From: DATMRS01 sp035566015
Lineage (GTDB): Bacteria > Pseudomonadota > Alphaproteobacteria > Sphingomonadales > Sphingomonadaceae
Direction of reading: 5' to 3'
Length of the DNA stretch: 64,000 nucleotides
Assembly: GCA_035566015.1 (NCBI GenBank)
Contig: DATMRS010000022.1
Span: forward strand, 1-64,000
A program made the translations under genes and the position numbers. The notes beneath the pieces are model-generated. The model was not told the DNA's origin and did no database searches. It was given only the letters and a program-made list of their open reading frames with translations. The stretch's first letter is position 1; the number at the start of each line of letters is the position of its first letter. Below are positions 46,040 to 54,501 of this stretch, piece by piece.

Positions 46040-46510
46040 ATGACCGATACGCCCACCCCCTTCCTTCGCCGGCGATACCGGATCGAATGGGGCCAATGCG
46101 ATCCGGCGGGGATCGTCTATGCGCCCCGCTATCTCGACATGTTCGGCGAGAGCACGATCCTCCTGTTCGAGGTGGCGGGCCTGCCGAAGAAGCGCAGGAT
46201 GCTGGCGGAGCTTGGCGTGGCCGGCTTCCCGATGGTCGACGTCTCGGCGCGGTTCCTCCGTCCGACGGCTTATGGCGACGATGTGGTGATCGAGGCGGAC
46301 GCGCCGCTTTTCGGCAATAGCAGCTTCACCATCGAGCATCGGCTCATCAGCGACGGGGCGCTGTGCGTCGCCTGTACCGAGAAGCGGGTGTGGACCATTC
46401 CCGATCCGGAACGACCCGGGCGTTTGCGCGCCCAGCGCGTTCCCGACTCGATCCGCAATCTGTTCGTGAACCCGAAGAAGCCGCTTCCCTTATCTCCATC
46501 GCAAGAGTAG
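46040..46510 (+). CDS. 4-hydroxybenzoyl-CoA thioesterase-like hot-dog protein
   Basis: A 156-residue single hot-dog thioesterase with the Pseudomonas-type catalytic Asp, D21, in WGQCDPAGIVYAPRYLDMF. It would release a free acid from a CoA thioester. Starts at ATG 46040, 10 bp after the MFS stop, so it belongs to the same message. With the DUF849 enzyme it supports a CoA-based degradation route. Confidence 0.88.
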   Translation: MTDTPTPFLRRRYRIEWGQCDPAGIVYAPRYLDMFGESTILLFEVAGLPKKRRMLAELGVAGFPMVDVSARFLRPTAYGDDVVIEADAPLFGNSSFTIEHRLISDGALCVACTEKRVWTIPDPERPGRLRAQRVPDSIRNLFVNPKKPLPLSPSQE

Positions 46511-46920
46511 AATGCGCCGATCGGACTGACTTCGATCCGATTGATAATATTGAACGTCGCGTGCGCTGTGCTTTCCTTGTCGGATAAGAGGAGAGAAGCA
46601 ATGCCGGTTCCAAAAGCGTTGTCGAAACGGGTTAGCCGGAATTAGGCGCGGCCATGCGCGGTTTTTCGGAAACCTGCGCCTTTGGAAAAGTGGCCTGTCG
46701 CCGCTGCCTTGTTATTTTTGGTAAATTCTTGGTGATTCAAGAACGCGGGTCGGGGCGACTGCATCGCAGCGGCGGCCTGCTTTTGCCGCCGGCGATTTGC
46801 AGTATCCATTTCGTCTTCGCGAAGGCGGCGGAGGTATAGTTCAATATCAGGAAGAATATTCTGTGCAATATTGAGGAGAGTTGTGTTGCGTTGTTGAACA
46901 TATAATATGGGAGGACGCAC
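46511..46920. other. 410-bp gene-free spacer before the broken TonB receptor
   Basis: This spacer is more AT-rich than the surroundings and has no convincing reading frame on either strand. It contains an isolated ATATTGA half-site (46547-46553), the composite palindrome at 46841-46874, a TATAATAT at 46901-46908, and the ribosome site GGGAGG (46909-46914). Confidence 0.6.
46841..46874. promoter_or_regulatory. Composite 34-bp palindrome upstream of the TonB receptor
   Basis: TCAATAT (46841-46847) and ATATTGA (46868-46874) are exact complements, and the palindrome GAATATTC (46854-46861) lies at exactly the same centre of symmetry. Such symmetric spacing suggests an operator for a dimer of dimers or for two overlapping regulators. 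Confidence 0.5.
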
Positions 46921-49496
46921 ATGATTGGCATGTCAAGCGGGTCCACTGCGGTTCGCCGGGCTCTGGTGGTCGGCGTTTCGCTGGTGGCGATATCGGGCGC
47001 GGCCACGCGCAGGAACCGGCGCCGCCGTCCCCGTCCCCCGCGCAGACGGGATCGTCGCTTTCCCAGAATGGCGACATCATCGTCACCGCCCAGTTCCGCG
47101 AGCAAAGGCTTCAGGACACGCCGATCGCGATCACCGCGGTCAACGCGCAAATGCTTGAGGCGCGCAGCCAGACCAACATTACCGAAGTGACCAACCAGGC
47201 GCCGAACGTGCAGATACGGCCGCAGGGCGCGTCGTTCGGGCCGTCCGTCTCCGCCAGCATCCGCGGCGTCGGCACCGCCGATTTCAACCCCGCCTATGAG
47301 CCGGGCGTCGGCATCTATGTCGACGATGTCTATTATCCGCAGTTGACCGGCGCGATATTCGACCTGCTCGATCTCGATCGCGTGGAAATCCTGCGCGGCC
47401 CGCAGGGCACGCTGGCGGGACGAAATTCCGAAGGCGGCGCGATCAAGATGTATTCGAAGAAGCCGACCGGCGACGGCTCGGGCTATCTTGAGGCGACCTA
47501 TGGCAGCCGCAATCGCATCGGCCTGCGCGGCAGCGCCGATTTCGCACTGACGATACGCTGTTCGCGCGCGTTTCCGGCGTGTTCAAGCAGCAGGACGGCT
47601 ATGTCGACCGGCTCGATTTCGGCTGCGTCTATCCGGCCGGCGGCCCGGCGACCTTCGTCGATGCGAATGGCGTGACGCAGCCGGTGAACCCGGTGGGCGG
47701 CGTTCCGCGCACGCAGCCGGCGGGCAATTGCCGGATCAGCAAGCTGGGCGGCGTCGGCTATCAGGCGGTGCGCGGCATCCTGCGTTATGCGCCGAACGAC
47801 GATTTCGAGGTCAACATCATCGGCGATTATACGCATGACGAGCGGACGATTCCCGGCGAGGTACTGATCCACACGCTCGCCGTCGACAATCCGAACACCA
47901 ATGCGGCGCCGGGCATGCCCTATGACGACCGCTTCATCTGCGGCAGATATTGCAGCTTCATCACCACGGGCCAGCCGGCGGGTGTCTTCACCGGCGTCGC
48001 GGTTCCGCCCGGGGGGGCAGCCGCTGCTCGCGACGTCGGGCTCGGACCGCAGCCGGTACAATGGCTGGGGCGTTTCGGGACAGGTGCGCTGGAATCTCAG
48101 CGACATGTTCTCGATCGATTCGATCACCGGTTATCAGGCGTTCAACACCAGCTTCGATGCCGACGACGATCTATCGCCGGCCAATCTGGGCTTCGGCCAG
48201 AACCATCTGACGCATTGGAACTTCAGCCAGGAACTGCGCCTGAACGGCAAGCTGGGCGATACGATAAACTTCACGCTAGGCGGCTATTATTTCAAGCAGA
48301 GCACCACCTATAACAGCTATCAGGACCTGCGTTACGTCGCCGTGCCGGGCCTGGGGCCGCTCTATCCGCTGCAATTCGTCCAGCCCGACGTCATCAAGGC
48401 GGACAGCAAGGCGGTCTTCATGCACGCCGATTGGGAGATACTGTCCGGACTGACGCTGGGCGGCGGCCTGCGCTATACCGACGAGAAGAAGACCTACGAT
48501 TATTACCGCCTGAATCCCGACGGAACGATCAACGCCTATCTCGATCCGATCGGCGCGGTCTATGGGGCGGGCTATCTCGGCCCCGACACCGCCGACGCCA
48601 ACAACAATGGCGACACGACCGAAACGGTGCAGGCGCTGACCGGCGCGCGGGCGACCTACAAGGGCAATCGCTGGGATTATCGCGTATCGCTGAACTATCG
48701 CTTCTCGCCCGAGCTGCTCGTCTACGCAAATATCTCGACGGGCTTCAAGGGCGGCGGCACCAATCCGCGGCCGTTCAATGCCGCGCAGGTCCAGTCCTTC
48801 GGCCCGGAATCGCTCACCGCTTATGAAATCGGCTTCAAGAGCGACCTGTTCGATCGCAGGATGCGGCTGAACGTCACGGCTTTCTACAACCGTTATAAGG
48901 ACATACAGATACCGCTTCTCTCCTGCCCGCAATATGGCGGGCCGGGGCCGTGCGCGCTGCCGGCCAATGCGGGCAACGGCCACCACAAGGGCGTCGAGGC
49001 GGAACTGTTCCTGCGGCCGATCGAAGGGCTGCAGATTGACGCATCGGCGAGCTATCTCGACTTCAAATATACCTCGATCAACCCGCTCGCCGGCGGCCCG
49101 ACCAATCTGGCCGGCGCGCAACTGAGCGATCCGGTCGCCGGGTCGCCGAAGTGGAAATGGAGCATCGGCGCGCAATATCGGTTCGAACTGGGTGACGACA
49201 TCGGATCGCTGACGCCGCGCATCGACGCTTCCTATGAGAGCAAGGTCTATAGCGGGCCGCTGGTGATCGGCACGACCCGGACATTGACCTTCCTGCCGGC
49301 CTACACGATCGCCAACGCCCGGCTGACGTGGCGCAATCCGGGCGATGACCTGGAAGCGTCGCTGGAGGTGACGAATCTCTTCAACAAATATTATTTCCTG
49401 ACCAACTTCGATCTGCGCGGCGTCGGCGAAGGTTTCGACAAGGCACAGCCCGCCCGGCCGCGCGAATGGGCCTTCTCGATCAAGAAAAAGTTCTGA
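46921..49496 (+). pseudogene. TonB-dependent receptor interrupted by three single-base frameshifts
   Basis: Four consecutive segments in different frames together encode one complete TonB receptor. The signal peptide (RRALVVGVSLVAISGAA) starts at ATG 46921. The frame changes at about 47001-47006 (one base missing), again at about 47548-47553 (one base missing, between DFALT and TLFARVSGVF), and at the G7 run 48011-48017 (one base extra). Correcting all three gives a 2577-base frame of about 858 residues ending KKKF. The plug motifs (VEILRGPQGTLAGRNSEGGAI) and barrel are otherwise normal, and it is clearly paralogous to the receptor at 11020-13404. Recent decay or sequencing error are both possible. 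It lies downstream of the DUF849 operon. Confidence 0.82.
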
Positions 49497-49515
49497 CGGG
49501 GAAGGGCGGTCAGGC

Positions 49516-49550
49516 GGGAAGGGGCGGCGTCATGCCGTCCCTTCCTCTTT
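49516..49550 (+). terminator. Terminator after the broken TonB receptor
   Basis: GGGAAGGGGCGGC (49516-49528) pairs imperfectly with GCCGTCCCTTCC (49534-49545) around a short loop, followed by TCTTT. It lies between convergent genes. Confidence 0.6.
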
Positions 49551-49717
49551 CAGTGCGTCTCCAGCTTCCATTTGAGCGTCTGCTGGTCGCGATAGATCGG
49601 GCGCTGGCAGCGACGGCAGGTTCCGCGATAGAGCGACACGGGAATTGCCGGCTTTCTGACGACCGATCCCCGGGCGGGGCGATGCCAGCCGAAAATGCAG
49701 GGGAAGCGACGCAACAT
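49550..49717 (-). CDS. Small CxxC (zinc-ribbon-like) protein
   Basis: A 55-residue basic protein beginning at ATG 49717 (MLRRFPCIFGWHRPARGS). The C-terminal half reads YRGTCRRCQRPIYR, a CxxC knuckle followed by basic residues, and it ends KWKLETH. This layout (short CxxGWHRP-like start plus one CxxC) is familiar from small uncharacterised sphingomonad proteins. Only a weak ribosome site is visible. It fills an otherwise unexplained spacer and converges on the TonB receptor. Function unknown. Confidence 0.5.
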   Translation of the reverse strand: MLRRFPCIFGWHRPARGSVVRKPAIPVSLYRGTCRRCQRPIYRDQQTLKWKLETH

Positions 49718-49860
49718 CACACCAGCCTGTTCTTGTCGCGGCCGATCCTGGCCCTGCGCGCGTTACTACGCCATGAACGGCCGTTCCCGCGCTTCGGGTG
49801 CAACAGGCGCGGCCGAGACGTGGCTTGTCGCTGCGAACCGCGCGTTGTAGGCGCTGCGCG

Positions 49861-51006
49861 ATGGCCGACGATATCCGACAGCCCGCCGCCGTCCTGCACG
49901 CGGTGGGCACCAATCCGCTTCGTTTCTGGGGCATGAGCGCGGCGGAACGCGCCCGCCGCATCGGCCGCGCCGCTGGTCTTGCGTGGGCGGGCGAGAATGC
50001 CGTTTTCGAAGGGGACGGGCCGTGGCTGCTGGCGAACAGCGCCTTCGTGTTCGACGCGCAATGGCTGCGCCATATCGCCGCGCATCCGGGCATGATGCTG
50101 ACGTCCGCCGGCGTTCCCGTGCTCGCGGCCTGCGCCACGATCGAACAGGCGAGCCGGACCGCCGCCGCGATGCGCGAGAACCGCGCCGCCGATCCGGCCG
50201 GTTTCGAGACGATCGCGATCGAGGATGCGCCGACTCTGGAGAATAAGGCGCTGCGCAAGCGCGAGACGCCGTTTGTCGGGCGCCTCGACGCCGCCTCGAT
50301 TCCGGCATTGGAACGGGCGAGCTACAAGGGCGCTTACAAGGGCGTCACCGATCTGCTCACCAAATATCTCTGGCCCGAATGGGCGTTCGTGCTGACGAAG
50401 ATCGCCGCGCGGCTGGGCCTTACGCCGAATATGGTGACGGGGATCGGCGTCATCCTGTGCATCGCGGCGACCATCCTGTTCTGGCAAGGGCATTTCTGGA
50501 CCGGGCTCGCGCTCGGCCTGATCTTCATGGTGCTCGACACAGTGGACGGGAAGCTCGCGCGCTGCACGATCACTTCCTCCTGGTGGGGCAATATTTTCGA
50601 TCATGGCGTCGATCTCGTCCATCCGCCATTCTGGTGGTTCGCCTGGGGCATGGGGCTGATCCCGGCGGGGCTGGCGCTGTCGCCCGCCTTGTTCTGGGGC
50701 GTGATGGCGGTGATGTTCGCAGGCTATGTCTTCCAGCGGCTGATCGAAGGGGCGTTCATCTCGCTGTTCGGCATGCACATCCACGTCTGGCGCAAGTTCG
50801 ATTCCGATTTCCGGCTCGTCACCGCGCGGCGCAATCCGAATATGCTGATCCTGTTCGTCTCTTTGCTGTTTGGCCGGCCCGATATCGGGATCGTCGCGGT
50901 CGCGGCGTGGACGATAGTTTCGCTGCTCGTCCATCTGGTGCAACTGGGGCAGGCGATGGCGCAAAAGGCGCGCGGGCGGCCGCCGGTATCGTGGCTCAGC
51001 GCCTGA
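49861..51006 (+). CDS. CDP-alcohol phosphatidyltransferase family protein with N-terminal domain
   Basis: A 381-residue membrane enzyme. The complete CDP-alcohol motif is present: D226-x2-D229-G-x2-A-R-x8-G243-x3-D247-x3-D251. Five or six hydrophobic helices follow residue 200. The first ~150 residues are soluble and look like a degenerate nucleotidyltransferase-type domain (LANSAFVFDAQWLRHI), ending in KRETPFVGRLD, a layout known from bifunctional inositol-phosphate enzymes. It would transfer a phospho-alcohol from a CDP-alcohol to a second alcohol. Its 3' end overlaps by 11 bp that of a convergent nucleotidyltransferase gene, which may make the CDP-alcohol. Substrates unknown. Confidence 0.85.
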   Translation: MADDIRQPAAVLHAVGTNPLRFWGMSAAERARRIGRAAGLAWAGENAVFEGDGPWLLANSAFVFDAQWLRHIAAHPGMMLTSAGVPVLAACATIEQASRTAAAMRENRAADPAGFETIAIEDAPTLENKALRKRETPFVGRLDAASIPALERASYKGAYKGVTDLLTKYLWPEWAFVLTKIAARLGLTPNMVTGIGVILCIAATILFWQGHFWTGLALGLIFMVLDTVDGKLARCTITSSWWGNIFDHGVDLVHPPFWWFAWGMGLIPAGLALSPALFWGVMAVMFAGYVFQRLIEGAFISLFGMHIHVWRKFDSDFRLVTARRNPNMLILFVSLLFGRPDIGIVAVAAWTIVSLLVHLVQLGQAMAQKARGRPPVSWLSA

Positions 51007-51730
51007 CGGGCGCGCGGGCCCTTTCCAGCCACAGATCGATGTCGGCGGGGCTGTCGAACTCCTGCCAGCGATCGCTGGTCGCCAGCACGGCATGGACGCC
51101 TTGGCGCCGCGCGATCCTGTCGACGATCGCATGGTGGAAATTGTGCACGCCCTCATCCTCGCCGATCAGCGCGGCCAGCGCCGCCGCATAGCCGCCGCCG
51201 TCGGCATCGGGACTGGCGATCACGCCCAGCGAGCGATGCGGCGCGCTTTCGGGCAGCAGCCCCTTGCCCACCGCGCGGACGCGATTGCCGTCCAGCGCGA
51301 CCAGCATATCGTCCTGATGCGAGGAGGGCCGGGCCTCGATCAGCAGGTTGACGCCGGGTCGCAGCGCGCCGAGCGCCGCCGCGATCAGGTCTGGGGCGAA
51401 GATGGTATCGCCATTGGCGAGCACGAAGGGCGCGGCAAGCCAGTCGCGTGCTTCCCAGACGCTGCCGATACTGCTCGCCACGCGCCAGAAGGGGTTGAAG
51501 CGCAGCACGAGGCCGGGCACCTCGGCGCGTCGCTTCTCGACATGCGCGGCGAGCACGTCGGCGCGATAGCCGCCCACCACCATGATGTCGCCGATCCCCG
51601 CCGCGACGAGCGCGTCGATCTGATGATCGAGGATCGTGCGCTCGCCGATGCGGACCAGGCATTTGGGGATGTCCGCCGTCAGCGGCAGCAGGCGCGAACC
51701 CTGCCCCGCGCTCAACAGGACCGCCCTCAT
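50996..51730 (-). CDS. NTP-transferase (sugar- or alcohol-phosphate cytidylyltransferase-like)
   Basis: A 244-residue nucleotidyltransferase. The N-terminus holds the family signature SAGQGSRLLPLTADIPKCLV, FVLANGDTIF contains the metal-binding Asp, and a C-terminal EFDSPADIDLWL follows. The compact length and SSIGSVWEARD resemble phosphocholine or inositol-1-phosphate cytidylyltransferases. It is 22 bp downstream of sdhA, the position usually held by sdhB, and converges on the CDP-alcohol phosphotransferase. Together they suggest a two-step route to an unusual phosphodiester lipid or headgroup. Confidence 0.83.
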   Translation of the reverse strand: MRAVLLSAGQGSRLLPLTADIPKCLVRIGERTILDHQIDALVAAGIGDIMVVGGYRADVLAAHVEKRRAEVPGLVLRFNPFWRVASSIGSVWEARDWLAAPFVLANGDTIFAPDLIAAALGALRPGVNLLIEARPSSHQDDMLVALDGNRVRAVGKGLLPESAPHRSLGVIASPDADGGGYAAALAALIGEDEGVHNFHHAIVDRIARRQGVHAVLATSDRWQEFDSPADIDLWLERARAPVRR

Positions 51731-51752
51731 CGCCAGCCTCCCGGCCTGCGCC

Positions 51753-53540
51753 TCAATAGACCCGCTTCTTCGGCGTGATATAATGGGCGTCGTCGGTGAG
51801 CGTATAATCGTGCACCGGCCGATAATCGATCGTCACCGCGCCGTTGTCGAACGAGACGAGCGTGTGCTTCATCCAGTTCGCATCGTCGCGCTCGGGATAA
51901 TCCTCGTGCATGTGCGCGCCGCGGCTCTCGTGGCGATTGGCCGCCGCGTGCATCGTCACCACCGCCTGCGGCAGCATATTGTCCAGCTCAAGCGTTTCGA
52001 TCAGATCGGTGTTCCAGATCAGGCTGCGATCGGTGATGCCGATGTCGGACAGGCGCGCCCAGGTTTTGTCGATCTTTTCCATGCCTTCGCGCAGCAGCTC
52101 GGTCGTGCGGAAGACCGCACAATCGGACTGCATCGTCCGCTGCATCTGGAGGCGGATCTCGGCCGTCGGCGAGCCGCCATCGGCATGGCGATAGCGATCG
52201 AGACGTGTGAGCGCCTTGTCGTCCGCCGCCGTGTCGATCGGCTTGTGCGGCGCATTGGGCTTGACGATCTCGGCGATACGCAGGCCGGCGGCGCGGCCGA
52301 ACACGACGAGATCGACGAGGCTGTTCGATCCGAGCCGGTTCGCGCCATGGACCGAGACGCACGCCGCCTCGCCCACCGCGAAGAGGCCGGGGACGACCGT
52401 ATCGGGATCGCCGTCCTTCAGGCGGACGACCTCACCATGATAATTGGTGGGGATGCCGCCCATATTATAGTGAACGGTCGGCACCACCGGCAATGGCTGG
52501 CGGGTCAGGTCCACACCCGCGAACACCTTGCCCGTCTCGGTGATGCCGGGCAGCCTTTCGTGCAGCACCTTGGGATCGATATGATCGAGGTGCAGATAGA
52601 TATGATCCTTGTTCGGGCCGACGCCGCGGCCTTCGCGGATTTCCATCGCCATCGAGCGCGCGACCACGTCGCGGCTGGCGAGGTCCTTGGCCGAGGGGGC
52701 ATAGCGCTCCATGAAGCGCTCGCCCTCGCTGTTCGTCAGATAGCCGCCTTCGCCGCGCGCGCCCTCGGTGATGAGCACGCCCGCGCCGTAGATGCCGGTG
52801 GGGTGGAACTGGACGAATTCCATGTCCTGCAAGGGCAGGCCCGCGCGCAGCACCATGCCGCCGCCGTCGCCGGTGCAAGTATGCGCCGAGGTGGCCGAGA
52901 AATAAGTGCGGCCATAGCCGCCAGTGGCGAGCACCGTCGCATGGCTGCGGAAACGATGGATCGACCCGTCTTCCATGCAGAGCGCGATCACGCCCTTGCA
53001 GGCGCCGTCCTCCATGATGAGGTCGAGCGCGAAATATTCGATGTAGAAATCCGCGTCATATTTCAGGCTCTGCTGATAGAGCGCGTGAAGCATGGCGTGG
53101 CCGGTGCGATCGGCCGCCGCGCAGGTGCGCTGCGCGGGCGGGCCTTCGCCCATATTCTGCATCATGCCGCCGAAAGGGCGCTGATAGATTTTGCCTTCCT
53201 CGGTGCGGCTGAACGGCACGCCGGCATGTTCCAGCTCGTAAACGGCGGTCGGCGCCTCGCGCACCAGATATTCGATCGCGTCCTGATCGCCCAGCCAGTC
53301 CGATCCCTTGACGGTGTCGTACATGTGCCAGGACCAGTGATCGGGGCCCATATTGCCGAGGCTGGCGGCGATGCCGCCCTGCGCGGCGACGGTGTGGCTG
53401 CGCGTCGGGAACACCTTGGTGATGCAGGCGGTCTTGAGCCCGCTCGTCGCGATGCCCATCGTCGCGCGCAGGCCGGAGCCGCCAGCGCCGACGACCACGG
53501 CATCGTAGACATGATCGACGATCTTATAGGCTTCGGCCAT
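51753..53540 (-). CDS. sdhA: Succinate dehydrogenase flavoprotein subunit
   Basis: A 595-residue flavoprotein, normal length. FAD-binding VVGAGGSGLRATMG, the covalent-FAD histidine context RSHTVAAQGGI, the catalytic HPTGIYGAG and the conserved GEAACVSVHGANRLGSNSL are all present. Oxidises succinate to fumarate at the inner face of the inner membrane. The ATG at 53540 overlaps the sdhD stop (TGATG). The gene for the iron-sulfur subunit does not follow. Confidence 0.97.
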   Translation of the reverse strand: MAEAYKIVDHVYDAVVVGAGGSGLRATMGIATSGLKTACITKVFPTRSHTVAAQGGIAASLGNMGPDHWSWHMYDTVKGSDWLGDQDAIEYLVREAPTAVYELEHAGVPFSRTEEGKIYQRPFGGMMQNMGEGPPAQRTCAAADRTGHAMLHALYQQSLKYDADFYIEYFALDLIMEDGACKGVIALCMEDGSIHRFRSHATVLATGGYGRTYFSATSAHTCTGDGGGMVLRAGLPLQDMEFVQFHPTGIYGAGVLITEGARGEGGYLTNSEGERFMERYAPSAKDLASRDVVARSMAMEIREGRGVGPNKDHIYLHLDHIDPKVLHERLPGITETGKVFAGVDLTRQPLPVVPTVHYNMGGIPTNYHGEVVRLKDGDPDTVVPGLFAVGEAACVSVHGANRLGSNSLVDLVVFGRAAGLRIAEIVKPNAPHKPIDTAADDKALTRLDRYRHADGGSPTAEIRLQMQRTMQSDCAVFRTTELLREGMEKIDKTWARLSDIGITDRSLIWNTDLIETLELDNMLPQAVVTMHAAANRHESRGAHMHEDYPERDDANWMKHTLVSFDNGAVTIDYRPVHDYTLTDDAHYITPKKRVY

Positions 53541-53929
53541 CAGCCCTGCACTCCCCCGAAGGCGATCTTGAGGATCGAGAAGACGGCGAGCGCGGCGGCC
53601 CCCGCGCAATAGAAATTGAGTGCGACGATCGCAGCGAAGCGCGATCCTTCGCGGTGGACATAATCCTCGATCATCACCTGCACCCCGAGGCGCAGGTGCC
53701 AGAAGACGTTGAGCGTCATCACGATCAGCGCCGTCGCCACCCACGGCGAGGACAGCCAGCCGACCACCGTCTGATAGTCATAGCCCGGCAGCAGCAGCAG
53801 CGAGGCGAAGAACCAGGTGATGAGCAGCAGGTTGCCCGCCGCCGTCATCCGCTGGTGCCACCAGGGCCGCGCGCCGTGCCGCGCCGATCCGAGGCCACGT
53901 ACCCGGCCGATTCCGGTTCCCGTTCCCAT
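53540..53929 (-). CDS. sdhD: Succinate dehydrogenase membrane anchor subunit
   Basis: A 129-residue protein with three hydrophobic helices. RMTAAGNLLLITWFFAS opens the first helix and HLRLGVQVMIEDYVHREG, with a likely heme or quinone-site His and Asp-Tyr, closes the second. It anchors SdhAB and helps bind heme b and ubiquinone. It overlaps both neighbours by single bases (TGATG). Confidence 0.93.
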   Translation of the reverse strand: MGTGTGIGRVRGLGSARHGARPWWHQRMTAAGNLLLITWFFASLLLLPGYDYQTVVGWLSSPWVATALIVMTLNVFWHLRLGVQVMIEDYVHREGSRFAAIVALNFYCAGAAALAVFSILKIAFGGVQG

Positions 53930-54360
53930 CAGTGCCTCGCGAAGAAGATAGCGCCCCAGAGGAGCAGGGTGAGGAGGACCGAGCCGACGATCGTCAGGAT
54001 CGCCCAGCGCCGGTTCGTCCGGAGTTCATAGCCTGCGCCCGTATCGAGCACGAAATGGCGAAGCCCCGAAAAGAGATGTTGGAGGAAGGACCATGTCAGC
54101 CCCACGCCGACGATCCGCGCGAGGATGTTCGTCACCTGGCCGACGCCGTCCCCCGGCTCGGCCGCGACGACGAGATGATAGAAGATGTCGTAGGCCGTGG
54201 CGCTTGTCGCCGCCGCGACCAGCCACCAGGTGAACAGGATGCCGCCGGCGAAGGCGAGCGCGTTGCCCGTGGCGCGATGGAGGATCGAGACCACCATATG
54301 CGGCCCCCATCTCCAGATCGAAAGATGTGGCGACAATGGGCGTGCGGCATTTTGCGCCAT
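53929..54360 (-). CDS. sdhC: Succinate dehydrogenase cytochrome b556 subunit
   Basis: A 143-residue, three-helix subunit with the family signature RPLSPHLSIWRW, SILHRATGNALAF and the heme His in SGLRHFVLDTG. The ATG at 54360 has AGGGGAAA upstream; a longer frame upstream lacks support. First gene of sdhCDA, divergent from the chemoreceptor gene. Confidence 0.95.
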   Translation of the reverse strand: MAQNAARPLSPHLSIWRWGPHMVVSILHRATGNALAFAGGILFTWWLVAAATSATAYDIFYHLVVAAEPGDGVGQVTNILARIVGVGLTWSFLQHLFSGLRHFVLDTGAGYELRTNRRWAILTIVGSVLLTLLLWGAIFFARH

Positions 54361-54395
54361 CGTATTTCCCCTGGGAACGGATGCGCCGTCTTTAT

Positions 54396-54435
54396 CCAAT
54401 CGACGCCGCCATGCAACCTTGTGCGGGTCGATTGG
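54396..54435. promoter_or_regulatory. Long inverted repeat in the sdhC/chemoreceptor spacer
   Basis: CCAATCGAC (54396-54404) and GTCGATTGG (54427-54435) are perfect complements 22 bp apart, roughly two helical turns, in the 141-bp divergent region. It could be a looping operator serving one or both genes. Confidence 0.35.
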
Positions 54436-54501
54436 GTGAATAACGCCCTATTTACCAATGACGTCTATTCCGCGCGGAAAGGATGAACGCCCGGAGAACG
54501 C

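Noticed and set aside
46654..46839. A 61-codon plus-strand frame in the spacer before the TonB receptor
   Set aside because: No ribosome site, unusual composition and no recognisable protein features; the region looks regulatory.
46921..48017. Programmed frameshifting as the explanation for the TonB receptor
   Set aside because: Three shifts at unrelated sites, two without slippery sequence or downstream structure, do not fit known programmed frameshifting; decay or sequencing error is simpler.
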